Part shown: positions 1-9,421 of the stretch, piece by piece
Position numbering within the stretch: the first letter of the stretch is position 1
Layout of the letters: the number at the start of each line of letters is the position of its first letter
Source: Hexactinellida sp. DTS-2022
Taxonomy: Eukaryota; Porifera; Hexactinellida
DNA length: 64,000 nt
Direction: 5' to 3'
Assembly (NCBI GenBank): GCA_028753945.1
Contig: JAPNXP010000006.1
Coordinates: 248,001 to 312,000, forward strand
The notes under the pieces: generated by a model
Told to the model about the DNA's origin: nothing
Databases searched by the model: none
The model's input: the letters and a program-made list of their open reading frames with translations, nothing else
Program-made: the position numbers and the translations under genes

Positions 1-2
1 AC

Positions 3-1206
3 TATACTTATCTGGATACAATCGGTAGACCGCTTTTGGAAATTACAAAACATAATTTGGTAGAAAACCATATTGAGGATTTCACAATCAGTTATTCTTT
101 CAATTCCATCATGTTACTACAGGAGCCATTGTTGTTGTTTACAGCTTTCTTCTTAATGTTTGTTGTTGTTATTATTGTTGTCAGGCTAGACTTCTCAATA
201 ATAGAGGTATGTTTATATTTTCACACTTATTATGTTACTATTAAATGCCTGAGGTATTAATTTGTCAAACTATTGTAGGTTAAAAAATTTTAACTGCCCG
301 AAAATTTACAATTATAATTACAGAGAACTCTCGTTATAACGAAGTGCTTGGGACCTGTAAATCCCTTCGTTATATCCGGATATTCGTTATAAGCGGATAA
401 TAATTAATGCATTTAAATGCTCTGGGGGAAAATATCCATTTCGTTATAACCGGAGTTTTAGTAATGTAATAAGATAGAAGGATTTCCGGACCATTGAACG
501 ACTTCGTTATAACAGGAGTTGACTGTATGTATGTTTATAACAAACTATATATAGGATCAAGATGCTTTGGTTAAAATGCATTTAAAAGCTGCAAGGGAAG
601 AATTCTGTGGTTTAATTGAGAAAAAACTTAGTTTGGTAAAGAAAATAGTAACAGTTGTTGACAAATATAAAACAAACAAAGATAAGGCAGCTTTTAAGAG
701 CGCCAAGAACCAAATCGAAGTTGAACGTAAACAGATAAACACTAGAATAACACAAATAGAGAAGGAAAATAAATTCACATCTGAAGTTACTAATAAGGTT
801 TGTTTGTTTGTTATTTTGTTTGTTAGTTTGTTATTTATTTATTTATTTGGTTTGTTATTTGGTTTATTAGTTTGTTATTTGGTTTATTAGTTTGTTTGTT
901 TGTTTATCTATATATTTATTTATATACTATTTATTTGTTTATATATTATGTTTATATATATATATACGTGCTTATATATACAACACCTATTATATGCCCA
1001 CATAAGTTAGTATAACATTATGACACCTCTAGATGGCAGAAGTGTCCCAGAAGGACACACTACTCAAACAGAACTTGGAACAGACAATATCTCTCTACGA
1101 CAAGCCACCATCCAGGAGCGGAACTGTTATAGCACAGGAGGACAAACTTGGAAAGGAGAGAGAGGAGCTAATCAATCAGATTAGAATGTTGCTCTCAGTT
1201 CTATAA
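3..1206 (+). CDS. RPN1: Ribophorin I (oligosaccharyltransferase subunit 1), 3' part
   Basis: Ribophorin I is the OST1 subunit of the ER oligosaccharyltransferase that N-glycosylates nascent proteins. Only the C-terminal part is in the window: exons <3-206, 555-797 and 1033-1206 join in phase 0. Exon 1 carries YLDTIGRP, HIEDF, LLQEPLLL and a transmembrane helix ending VRLDFS, all diagnostic of ribophorin I as I remember the family. Exons 2 and 3 encode the cytosolic helical, lysine- and glutamate-rich tail, ending in a TAA whose last base begins an AATAAA. Intron 1 holds a family A element and intron 2 a TTTG microsatellite. The 5' exons lie off the left edge. Identification is confident; exon 3 rests on splice sites and an open frame rather than on recognisable conservation. 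Confidence 0.9.
321..525. repeat. TA-MITE family A, complete copy
   Basis: It lies in ribophorin I intron 1. It contains several copies of the family A motif CGTTATAACGAAG in both orientations, a GGTCCCAAGCAC-type core read on the opposite strand, and an end GAGTTGACTG followed by TA. Confidence 0.8.
798..960. repeat. TTTG/TTTA microsatellite
   Basis: Imperfect (GTTT)n begins at the splice donor of ribophorin I exon 2, where the donor itself reads GTTTGTTTG, and grades into TTTA and TATA repeats. Confidence 0.9.
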
Positions 1207-1338
1207 ATAAAACTGTCTATGCTCTATAAATAGAACATAGAATTGTCGTAGATTGGATTGGTGAATAGGAATGTAGTGTTTATTAGTTAATTTGATCGTA
1301 AAATAAATAATTTGCTACAAATCTTAACCTTTGTACTA

Positions 1339-1498
1339 CAGTAGAACCTCGTTAGTACGAATGTTAAATGCGTTCGCCTTATCCGGAATTTGTATTAATC
1401 AATATAATTTGTATTGAAAGGCTTTGAAGGGGATTGAAATTGTGGTCGTCTTAACCGTGTTCCTACTAACGAGGTTCTATTAACGAGAGTCTATATTG
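1339..1498. repeat. TA-MITE family C
   Basis: Begins CAGTAGAACCTCGTTAGTAC. The internal motif GCCTTATCCGGAAT and the core GGCTTTGAAGGGG are typical of the family. The 3' end is slightly degenerate (CTATATTGTA). Confidence 0.8.
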
Positions 1499-1593
1499 TA
1501 CCTTGAAATAAGATATTTATTATAACTTCATTCATCAATTTCATACCCATTAGTAACTAACAATTCAATAGTTATTTTAGGAGACAGTATACG

Positions 1594-1843
1594 AGTTTAA
1601 TATTGTGTTGCAATAAGATACAATAAAGGGGGAATAAACAAAATAATTATTACAAATATGAGAATATTTGAAGACCATAATTGACATTCCAAGATACAAC
1701 AACTAATTCAATTCATTGCTAAGAGTTACTCCTTGCGGAAATTCAAACTTTCCTATTCCCTCTCCTCTTCTTCCAATGTTGCAAATTATATTTCCATCTT
1801 TAGAGAACACTTTCACGTTATTAGCACCATAATCGCTAATAAA
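1594..1843 (-). pseudogene. Truncated inverted copy of the NHL gene 3' end
   Basis: Read on the minus strand, this stretch closely matches the last ~70 codons and the 3' UTR of the gene at 8074-9238 (about 9055-9300). It includes the frame for ISDYGANNVKVFSKDG and the downstream GTATCTTATTGCAACAC. A single T is missing in the run before the TTAGTTGTTG stretch, which creates an in-frame TAG. There is no 5' part and no start. It is therefore a broken partial duplication, in opposite orientation to its source about 7 kb away. The high similarity, UTR included, suggests a recent event. Confidence 0.85.
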
Positions 1844-2432
1844 TTGTTAGTCACAGAGAAGTTACAATAGGGCTTATAAATCGAAAATCGGGTTGGCTTC
1901 AATTTTGTTCCTCCAATTTGTAATCATTTTACAAAAACTTTCAAAGCTCTAGAAATACTCATGTGTAGTTTATTCAATGCACTGCAACATTAAATGTACA
2001 TAGTGACGATGTTGTTTACAGGAATGCAGTAAATGGATGATGCTCACATACTCCTGACTAGATTCGATTGTTTGTGCTAGCCTTCTGTAAACTGATATTA
2101 TATTAAACTCTAGAAAATAAACTAAAGAACCATTTTATTCTCTATAAGGAGTTATTAACATCAATAGCTAGACTAGTGGACTTCTACGTTGAAAAATAAT
2201 GACACTTCAGATTTTATAAAAGTATGATCCTTTTTGATAATTTGAGCTAATATGGGATATTGCGATATAACAATGTCCAACTAAATACTGCTAATATAAG
2301 TCACTAAACAGACCATAATAAATTTGATTAGTACCTTGCGGACAACAAAGTGATATCCATTTTTGCTGTGTACAAAAATGTCTTCCTTCTTTCTGTACAC
2401 AAGCTTTGTATTTTTCACATATTATATTAGAA

Positions 2433-2495
2433 GTCTCTCTATTGTGAACATAATTATTGTTCCCTTGAATGTTCAGAATAGAACCTGACTGTATG
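2433..2495. repeat. TA-MITE family F, half copy
   Basis: Only the AGTCTCTCTATT...AACCTGACTGTA end is present. Confidence 0.7.
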
Positions 2496-2534
2496 TATGA
2501 CATATTAAATTGTATATTGTCAAAAATACTAGTA

Positions 2535-2708
2535 CAGTAGATGTCGGATATAAGCACACCGGTTATAAGAACATATCGGATATAAGCACACTGTGTTGGA
2601 AAACGTTTGCCATCTACCCTGTATTATTTATGTCGGTTATAAGAACATGCCGATTATAAGCACCTTAAGTGCAGTTCCCGACGATGTGCTTATAACCGGC
2701 ATCCACTG
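2535..2708. repeat. TA-MITE family E
   Basis: CAGTAGATGTCGG...CCGGCATCCACTG flanked by TA. The motif GGTTATAAGAACAT or its GGATATAAGCACA variant occurs at least six times. Confidence 0.85.
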
Positions 2709-3282
2709 TATATCCTAGTGTTTGTTCTACTATGCTATGACTCGTGTTCAATGTAATTCGCTTAAGATACTATATTTAGAATAGGCACTACATTATGTAT
2801 ATAGTATATCTATATAAACCTATTTGTAGTATAGAATATACACTATTGAATTGTACACTATTTTCTACCATAATAAGAGAAGATATTTTCAAATTTGATA
2901 CCGTGTGCTATTCATCAGGTTAGTTAGTATGACTAATTATTTTTTAGTATGTGCTCTTTAATGAATTATTCTCTTTCATTAGGAAACATAATTTGATTAA
3001 ACTATTTTCTACGAAGCATTTTACACACATTATAATCTCTCTCGCACATCGATACTATCACAGGTGAGTAATTCATTATGATGCACTTTTATCGGGCAGT
3101 TGTTGCCTTTTAATTTCCTCTTAATTGCTTGTTTTATTTAAGTTCGTATATTTAATTTATTTGTTGCTGGGATACTAAATGATCTAAAAATTTTAATTAA
3201 ACTAGCACACACTTTTTTTGAGAACGCGCACACTAGTAATGCTCCCATTTTAGGCCATGTAAAATAAACTACTCATAAATAT

Positions 3283-3400
3283 TCAAAATTGCAGCCTGTG
3301 CCGATGCATTTCCATTTGGAGGCACTACATTTGGTGGTTGGGTAACTAGTAGTGCCTCCAAAGGGAAATACTTTCGGTACAGGCTGCAATTTTGGATTTT
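3283..3400. repeat. Foldback element, family J
   Basis: Imperfect hairpin with arms AAATTGCAGCCTGTGCCGA and a matching 3' arm. The inner stems (GGAGGCACTA / TAGTGCCTCC) flank a short loop. Confidence 0.75.
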
Positions 3401-3611
3401 TTCGCCATGTCATCATCACCATTAAGGTGTTAAATTATTTCAGAAAGGTGTTTCAGAAGGCAACGACCCTTAGTGAGTTGGAAGTTGTTTCCATTTAGCT
3501 CACTTAATTTTAGAGATATTCAAGTTTCAGTTGAATATAATAATTGATGACTCAGCATTTTTTATGTGCGTGTTGGGTAATCACCCAACACCAACCAACC
3601 CATTTGTATTA

Positions 3612-4097
3612 CAGTAGAACCTCGTTAGTACGAACACGGTTAATACGAATTTCCGGATAAGACGAACAAATAGTTCCACAAAATCAGGTCCCTACAATGG
3701 CTATTAAATGGGTATTACAGTACACCCTCGCTAATCCGAACAGAGTTGTTCCGATTCAAAAAATCTTCTGTTCCGATTAGTGAATTCGTTCGGATTAGTG
3801 AAGTAATGCATTTTCTATGGGCATCTGTAAATGAGAATCTCGATAATCCGAACCAAACTTGTACAAACCTTGTTAATCCGCACTAAACATCTAGTGTACT
3901 CCATAAAATACTTGCCTGAGACTTATCTTTTATACTCCATTGCAATTTACGATTTTTTCCCACATTTATTAGAAGAATATTTTGGTTTCTCCTGTTCGGA
4001 TTAGCGAGGGTGTACTGTACTCCGGTTAATACGAACTCTGGATAAAGCGAACAAATTTTTACCGTCCGTTGGTGTTCGTATTAACGAGGTTCTACTG
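3612..4097. repeat. TA-MITE family B interrupted by a family I element
   Basis: The outer B ends are CAGTAGAACCTCGTTAGTAC and GAGGTTCTACTG. The B sequence GGGTATTACTCCGG is split at its TA by the element at 3718-4017; removing that element and one TA restores B exactly. Confidence 0.9.
3718..4017. mobile_element. TA-MITE family I, complete, nested in family B
   Basis: 300 bp, CAGTACACCCTCGCTAATCC...GAGGGTGTACTG. TA is duplicated at 3716-3717 and 4018-4019. The internal motif GTTCGGATTAGTGAA / CTAATCCGAAC recurs about six times. Confidence 0.92.
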
Positions 4098-4334
4098 TAT
4101 ATAATTCACCAAATTGTAAAAACACATTTTTTTTAACGATGTCATCATCACCTCAAGGTGTCAGGACCCATTTGTAGAGGTGTTACGTGGCATAAGGATC
4201 AATTGATAAATTGGAAGTTTGTTTCTATCTTGTATCATCTCTGAGATTAATGCCATTTAGCAAATTAGTCTAAATAATTATTCAAATTATGAATAATTTA
4301 ACACCATTATTATGTACAGCAAAATAAATTAAGT

Positions 4335-4778
4335 AAAAATTATTAAAATTATTATATACCTAGTTTTTTTAATTTTGATAAACCATATCTATAATGTAGA
4401 GTTGTTACTGTGTGCTTGTTATTTTTCCTCATGACAGTCTAACTCAGGGTTCCGCAATCTATGTGTGGCCTGATAGCCCAATGGAAAGTTGTATCATGTG
4501 TGGCCTTTATGCACTTTTGCTTAGAAATTAGCATAGTTCTAGTATTACAACATAATAGTTTTGTTATAAATTTCGAAAAATTTATCGATATTGTTTGCGG
4601 CCTGAGGAAATTTTGTTAAGATTATGTGGCCTGATATAAATGAAAGTTTGCGGAACCCTGGTCTAACTTAAGTAGCACAAAATTTTGGCAATTTCAAATA
4701 AAGTTCCTAAGCATAATTTGAAATATATAATCTTTCCGGAAATTTCCATAAAATTTATTTTTGTAATTTACAACACTA
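4335..4778. repeat. hAT-like family T relic, split by element V
   Basis: It matches, in opposite orientation, the complete T element at 40965-41223 (for example AGTTGTTACTGTG and TTTCCGGAAATTTCC) and ends TTACAACACTA. The outer 5' end is eroded. Confidence 0.7.
4445..4660. mobile_element. hAT-like non-autonomous element V
   Basis: 216 bp with inverted ends CAGGGTTCCGCAA / TTGCGGAACCCTG. A perfect 8-bp target duplication GTCTAACT lies at 4437-4444 and 4661-4668. There is no open frame. Confidence 0.9.
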
Positions 4779-4827
4779 AGTTCTAACGTGTTCATTTGAA
4801 ATTATAAGTCTTAACTTATTAGATTTT

Positions 4828-6762
4828 ATGTCAAGTCAACTAATTATTTATGGAGCCGCCTATGGCCCCCAAGATATGACTGGAAAAGTACGAAGCTTAC
4901 GAAATAACCAAGAACTTTCTATTGTGGCAAACAATGATACATTTGGTGATACATGGTTTGGACACAAAAAGTCTCTAATTGTTGTTTACAAATACGACAA
5001 CCCTCAAGCTAAAGTAGAAGTTGCTATTGTTAAGGAAGGAGAACGACTAGAGGTTTCAGTTCCTCCTCAAATGTTGAAAGTTAAGAAAGATCTATCAACC
5101 TTTTCGCTAGATCGAATTGGAGATACCGTATCGAGGCAATATATTGCGTCTCCCAGTTCACGGATAATTCTTGGCGCTGCCTATGGACTTAAGAATGTAA
5201 CCGATCAAGCCAATAATTTCGTTACAGCAAAAGGAGAATTTGATCAGAATGCAAGCAATAGTATTTGGGGAGATGGCTGGGTAGGGAAAGTGAAAACTCT
5301 TGTAGTTGTGTACACTTATGACGATTTGATAATGCTGGATGTTGTGATGGAACATCATGCCCTGCATTTTATAGTCTCTCCTCCTCTTACGATACTAAGT
5401 GCTGCTTATGGGTTGAAAGATGTGACTGATAAGGTTAATGAATTGGTGAGAAACCGTTATTTAAGTGTTACTGCTAACAACGCAACATTTGAAGATGGAT
5501 GGCCGGGTGAAACTAAAACGCTAGTTATTGTATACCAATATGGGGAAGAGACACCAACAGTCGTCTTTGCTAAGGAAAATGACAGCATTTCGTTTTTATA
5601 CTCAGCCAAAGAATTGTATTATGGGTCGACAAATCCAACTACACTCACTATACTAGGTGCAACTTATGGGCCTAAGGATGTATCCAGTACTGTTAAGGGT
5701 CTTATAAAAGAGGACACAGAATTAGATTTCAATGCAAACAATGGTGTATTTGGGGATTCTTGGCGTGGAGAGGTAAAATCATTTGTGTTGGTACATCGTT
5801 ATGCTCGTAATGCCCCACAGATTACAGTTTTACCGGAACACAGTCAGGTTACTGTAAAGAGAAGCGTATCGATGACGTATGTAGGATTAATCAGTTCAAA
5901 CAATTTGCTGGATAATGGGGATAAGTTTGCATTGAAAACGGTCACAAATAATTATGTTTCATATGACGCAAATGAAAAAGTTGTAGCAACTTCTGACAAA
6001 CTTTTTTTATTTACAGTTAAAAAGGAATCCGTTGATGGCCCGTTCAAAATTCTTGGAGCGAATGGTAAATATATGATCGTGGATAATGACAATTATCTAC
6101 ATGTTACAGCTGATTATGAAAATGCCACGAAATTTACGTTAACAATTAGTACCAAAGGGGGTGTTCGTATTTCTGTATCCGGTGGCTTGTACATTCGTAT
6201 TGATCATAAAGATAATTCTATCAGAGCCAATTCAGTTGATTATTTTGGTGCTTCAACTATATTTGATATTTGTCTAACACAAACAAGCGGAGTTGGAGAA
6301 CTTATGTCATTGGAAGAAATTTCGGATTGTGATTTGGCTTGGGCCTCTTTTATCTGGGCAATAACTGGTGGCTTTTTCTTGGCAATTGGCATAGGTCCAT
6401 TCATTGCAATAGGAAAAGTACAGCCAGGGGTTCTAGGAATAATCAAATCCAGTCCTCGAGCATGGGCAGCAATACAAAAATTAGCGAAGGGAATCATTGA
6501 TGGCATAAAAGCAAATACGAAAGCTGTTGTTACAGGTTTATTCAGTGTTATGGGTATCTTATATCATGAGGGAATATTATGGACAATTTTTAAGTGGATG
6601 CTGACGTTTGGGTCTTGGTTAGGTTTGACAATGGCTCTTGCGAAGATTATTGAGATAATTTTCCTCCCAGAATTAGAGATCGCAGATCTTTTGGCAAGTT
6701 TTACAGTTTGGGCAATAAGGACTATTGATTCTGGTCTTGAACTTGGTCGATGCCAAAGCTAA
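4828..6762 (+). CDS. Intronless mosaic protein: four AYG/DVT repeats, trefoil-like region, hydrophobic C-terminus
   Basis: 644 residues in one exon. Four repeats of ~75 residues start near residues 4, 112, 187 and 271. Each follows GAAYG-x2-DVT, then ANN-x2-FGD-x-W-x-G-x2-K-x-L-x-VVY-x-Y. This pattern recalls the C-terminal DUF3395-type domain of DNAJC11 relatives, a comparison from memory and unverified. Residues ~349-485 (FALKT, YVSYD, GKYMIV, GLYIRI) look like a fascin/ricin-type beta-trefoil. From ~500 on, several hydrophobic helices (around 510-535 and 570-620) suggest membrane association. No signal peptide is seen. The ATG sits 6 bases after a good 3' splice site (TTATTAG at 4816-4822), so a leader intron from 3064 is plausible. 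Function is unknown; lectin-like binding or membrane action would be speculation. That it is a real gene is confident. Confidence 0.8.
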   Translation: MSSQLIIYGAAYGPQDMTGKVRSLRNNQELSIVANNDTFGDTWFGHKKSLIVVYKYDNPQAKVEVAIVKEGERLEVSVPPQMLKVKKDLSTFSLDRIGDTVSRQYIASPSSRIILGAAYGLKNVTDQANNFVTAKGEFDQNASNSIWGDGWVGKVKTLVVVYTYDDLIMLDVVMEHHALHFIVSPPLTILSAAYGLKDVTDKVNELVRNRYLSVTANNATFEDGWPGETKTLVIVYQYGEETPTVVFAKENDSISFLYSAKELYYGSTNPTTLTILGATYGPKDVSSTVKGLIKEDTELDFNANNGVFGDSWRGEVKSFVLVHRYARNAPQITVLPEHSQVTVKRSVSMTYVGLISSNNLLDNGDKFALKTVTNNYVSYDANEKVVATSDKLFLFTVKKESVDGPFKILGANGKYMIVDNDNYLHVTADYENATKFTLTISTKGGVRISVSGGLYIRIDHKDNSIRANSVDYFGASTIFDICLTQTSGVGELMSLEEISDCDLAWASFIWAITGGFFLAIGIGPFIAIGKVQPGVLGIIKSSPRAWAAIQKLAKGIIDGIKANTKAVVTGLFSVMGILYHEGILWTIFKWMLTFGSWLGLTMALAKIIEIIFLPELEIADLLASFTVWAIRTIDSGLELGRCQS

Positions 6763-8073
6763 TTGGTACAGTTATACTGTAAACCTTTTGTTTAGCTTTT
6801 AGTTGTAGTAGTGTAGTAGTTTGTAGTTTAGTAGTTTGAAGACAGTTTTGCTTCATTTTAGTCATTTATCGACTTTTTATTTCTGATAAAGTGTGTATAT
6901 TCGTTTTAGTATATTCTTTCCTAACTCCCTTTTTAGTGTTTAGTGGGCAACATTTTCGTAAAATAAAATTTCGCGACAAAGAACTTGACAATGACTTGAC
7001 ATAGACGTTGATTATTGTTCCCTCTAATTTTCGGGGGACAGGACTTGGGGAATTTAGCCAAATTCGGGGGCCAAAGATTTCAAAACTAATTTTCGGGATG
7101 TTGTAAAGTGTCTCCCGAACTTTTGGTGGTTGCTCTACCTCTACCACATTTTTCCAATTCTAACAACAACAATAATTATGCATATTTTAAATTTTAGTAT
7201 CTACCGCCTTTTAGTAGGGCATTAAGATCAGAATGTAGAATGTAGAACCTTTTAGAAGTTAGGATCCTAATCTGATCGTATATTTTCTAACAATCAATCC
7301 AAATCCTTTTACTTATATAAAATTCAGACATAAGTAGCTTTGAAGTTAGATTTGTTGTAATTCATTATTGAGTGATTGGTATGAGCTATTGACTTAAATT
7401 TTGTAGAAAGTTTGGGGAAAAGACTATTACAGATATATAAATAGTTGATTTGGACAAGTAAATAAGTGGACAATTAGAGAGAATACTGTATTCGTATCTT
7501 GCTAGAATAATAAGATTGGGTACACAGACAATACAACAACCACTAACCTTACCAGTGCATTAATTAAAGCTATCAGGTGTCTCACATAAGTGTGTTATTG
7601 GAACTAACTCTACATATACCACAGATAAACACACATAGCACATATCTATATACCGACATACGCACTAGGTACACGTAGTAGTATAATCCAACGATATTGG
7701 AATTCTCAGAAATAGTATGCATTAAGTTGCACAATTTGATTTTCAAACAGGTCCAAAATATAGTTTTATACTTTGCTTCATTAATGTAAACGATATGTTA
7801 TTAAACGGAGATTTTCAATATTGTGTAAGTCAAACAAAATCAACTGTATATTGTGCCAGTGATTAATATGATCAACAACAACAACAGTTCCATAGAGTAT
7901 GGATTGACCATGTGGCAATATAGTAGAATAATACAAACTAAATGAATGCACTGAACTAATGCAACAGTTCTGCTACTATAAAATAAGAAAATAATTCTAC
8001 AAAACAACTAACGAACTGACAAACAATTTTTCTACAAAACCTAGCTTATAGCTTAAATCTTATAGACAGAGAA
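6763..8073. other. Intergenic region between the mosaic gene and NHL gene 1
   Basis: AT-rich, with few recognisable elements. AATAAA at about 6962-6967 may serve the mosaic gene. A GGGG-containing stretch at 7020-7130 looks like an eroded repeat. No coding potential was recognised; 7500-8070 should contain the NHL gene 1 promoter. Confidence 0.5.
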
Positions 8074-9238
8074 ATGGCCGCTATATTTCCTGACCCAGCA
8101 ATTCCCATTGACACAATCGAGACACAAATAAATAAATTCTGCGATAAAATTATAATGTGTGTGAACGCAAGGCGAATGACGCTCCTAGCAACCGTTCAGG
8201 AGACAAGGAATGCGAAAATAGAGAGAGTGAGTCTTTTTTTTTTTTCTTTTTTTTTCTTTTTTTTAAGATTTTTTTAATTTTTTTTAAGAGTTTTTTTTTA
8301 AGAGTTTTTTGTTCCGAGGAGAGTACGGACACCTGGAACAGCTGATAGCTAATATCGGAGAGGTATGGGAGGAGGAATTACCAGCTGTGCCCAGATACGA
8401 AGCCATGAGACCGACCATAGCTTTCGGGAAGATGGGCAAAGCTCCTGGAGATATATGGCATCCTCATGCTGTCGGGATTGACAGAAATACAAACCATATT
8501 TATGTTATAGAGGGGTGTGTATTTCCTTACTTCCCGCGTATCTCGATATTCTCAAATGGAGGCGAGTTCCTAAGTAGTTGCGCTAACGAGCAAATGGAAT
8601 GTCCACACGGTATAGCTATACACACAGACAACTTGTATGTTACAGATATAGGCAAACATGCAGTGTTTCAATTTAAGATAGAAACCGACTTACGATTAGT
8701 AGCTAAGTTTGGGAAAAAGGGAACTGGAATTGGAGAGTTCGATTTGCCTTCTAATCTCGCTGTCTCTATAAACGGAGATGTTTACGTAGCAGATTATACG
8801 AACAACAGAATCCAAATCATAGATAATTCACTACACTATATACGGACACTAAGTGAACACCCAATTCAACTGCCTAGAGACATCAAGCTAACAGTTGATT
8901 CAGTGTTTGTGCTATGTGAAGATTCTCCCTGTATCCGTGTGTTCTCCCACACAGGAGATATGCTACGCTCCCTTATAACACGAGGGGACAAGCTACAGGT
9001 TAATGATGCAATGTTCTTATGTTTGGACGCACAGGGTAATATCATTATTAGCGATTATGGTGCTAATAACGTGAAAGTGTTCTCTAAAGATGGAAAGCTA
9101 ATTTGCACCATAGGGAGAAGAAGAGAGGGAATAGGAAAGTTTGTATTTCCGCAAGGAATAACTCTTAGCAATGAATTGAATTTAGTTGTTGTATCTTGGA
9201 ATGTCAATTATGGTCTTCAAATATTCTCATATTTCTAA
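8074..9238 (+). pseudogene. Coiled-coil/NHL gene 1, internally deleted, with poly-T interruption
   Basis: A paralogue of the NHL genes at 33661 and 59875. The N-terminus (51 codons, 8074-8226) and the NHL propeller (8303-9238, with GxxGxGEFDLP- and VYVADYTNNRIQ-type repeats) are conserved. About 85 residues of the coiled coil are missing, replaced by ~76 bp of T-rich simple sequence that changes frame. GTGAGT at 8227 and TTTAAG at 8297-8302 would form a 76-nt intron joining both halves in phase 0 into a 362-residue protein. Against this, almost every other acceptor in the window is TAG, and the paralogues have no intron. Either a young intron made from simple sequence or a pseudogene; I lean to pseudogene. 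The propeller half is uninterrupted. Confidence 0.7.
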
Positions 9239-9421
9239 TAATTATTTTGTTTAATTATTCCCCTTTTATTGTATCTTATTGCAACACAATATTAAACTCT
9301 AATCATGTCTCAAAGTAATTTATCTCACTCACTTTAAAACATTTAGAAAGAATGTAAATTATAAAACCTATATTGATCCATACAAATACAAACAAAATCA
9401 ATAAAGATAAACAATTATTAT

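Larger units (their letters stand above)
1207..4827. other. Intergenic region, repeat-rich
   Basis: It holds family C (1339-1498), an NHL pseudogene fragment (1594-1843), half an F element, an E element (2535-2708), foldback J (3283-3400), a B element split by an I element (3612-4097), and a T relic split by hAT element V. A CAG/GTGAGT donor at 3063/3064 pairs with an acceptor ending at 4822, just before the ATG at 4828. This could be a leader intron of the next gene. Nothing recognisable was seen in 1849-2290 or 2715-3280. Confidence 0.6.

Noticed and set aside
8157-8345. Poly-Phe and poly-Lys frames over the T tract
   Set aside because: Products of homopolymer sequence.
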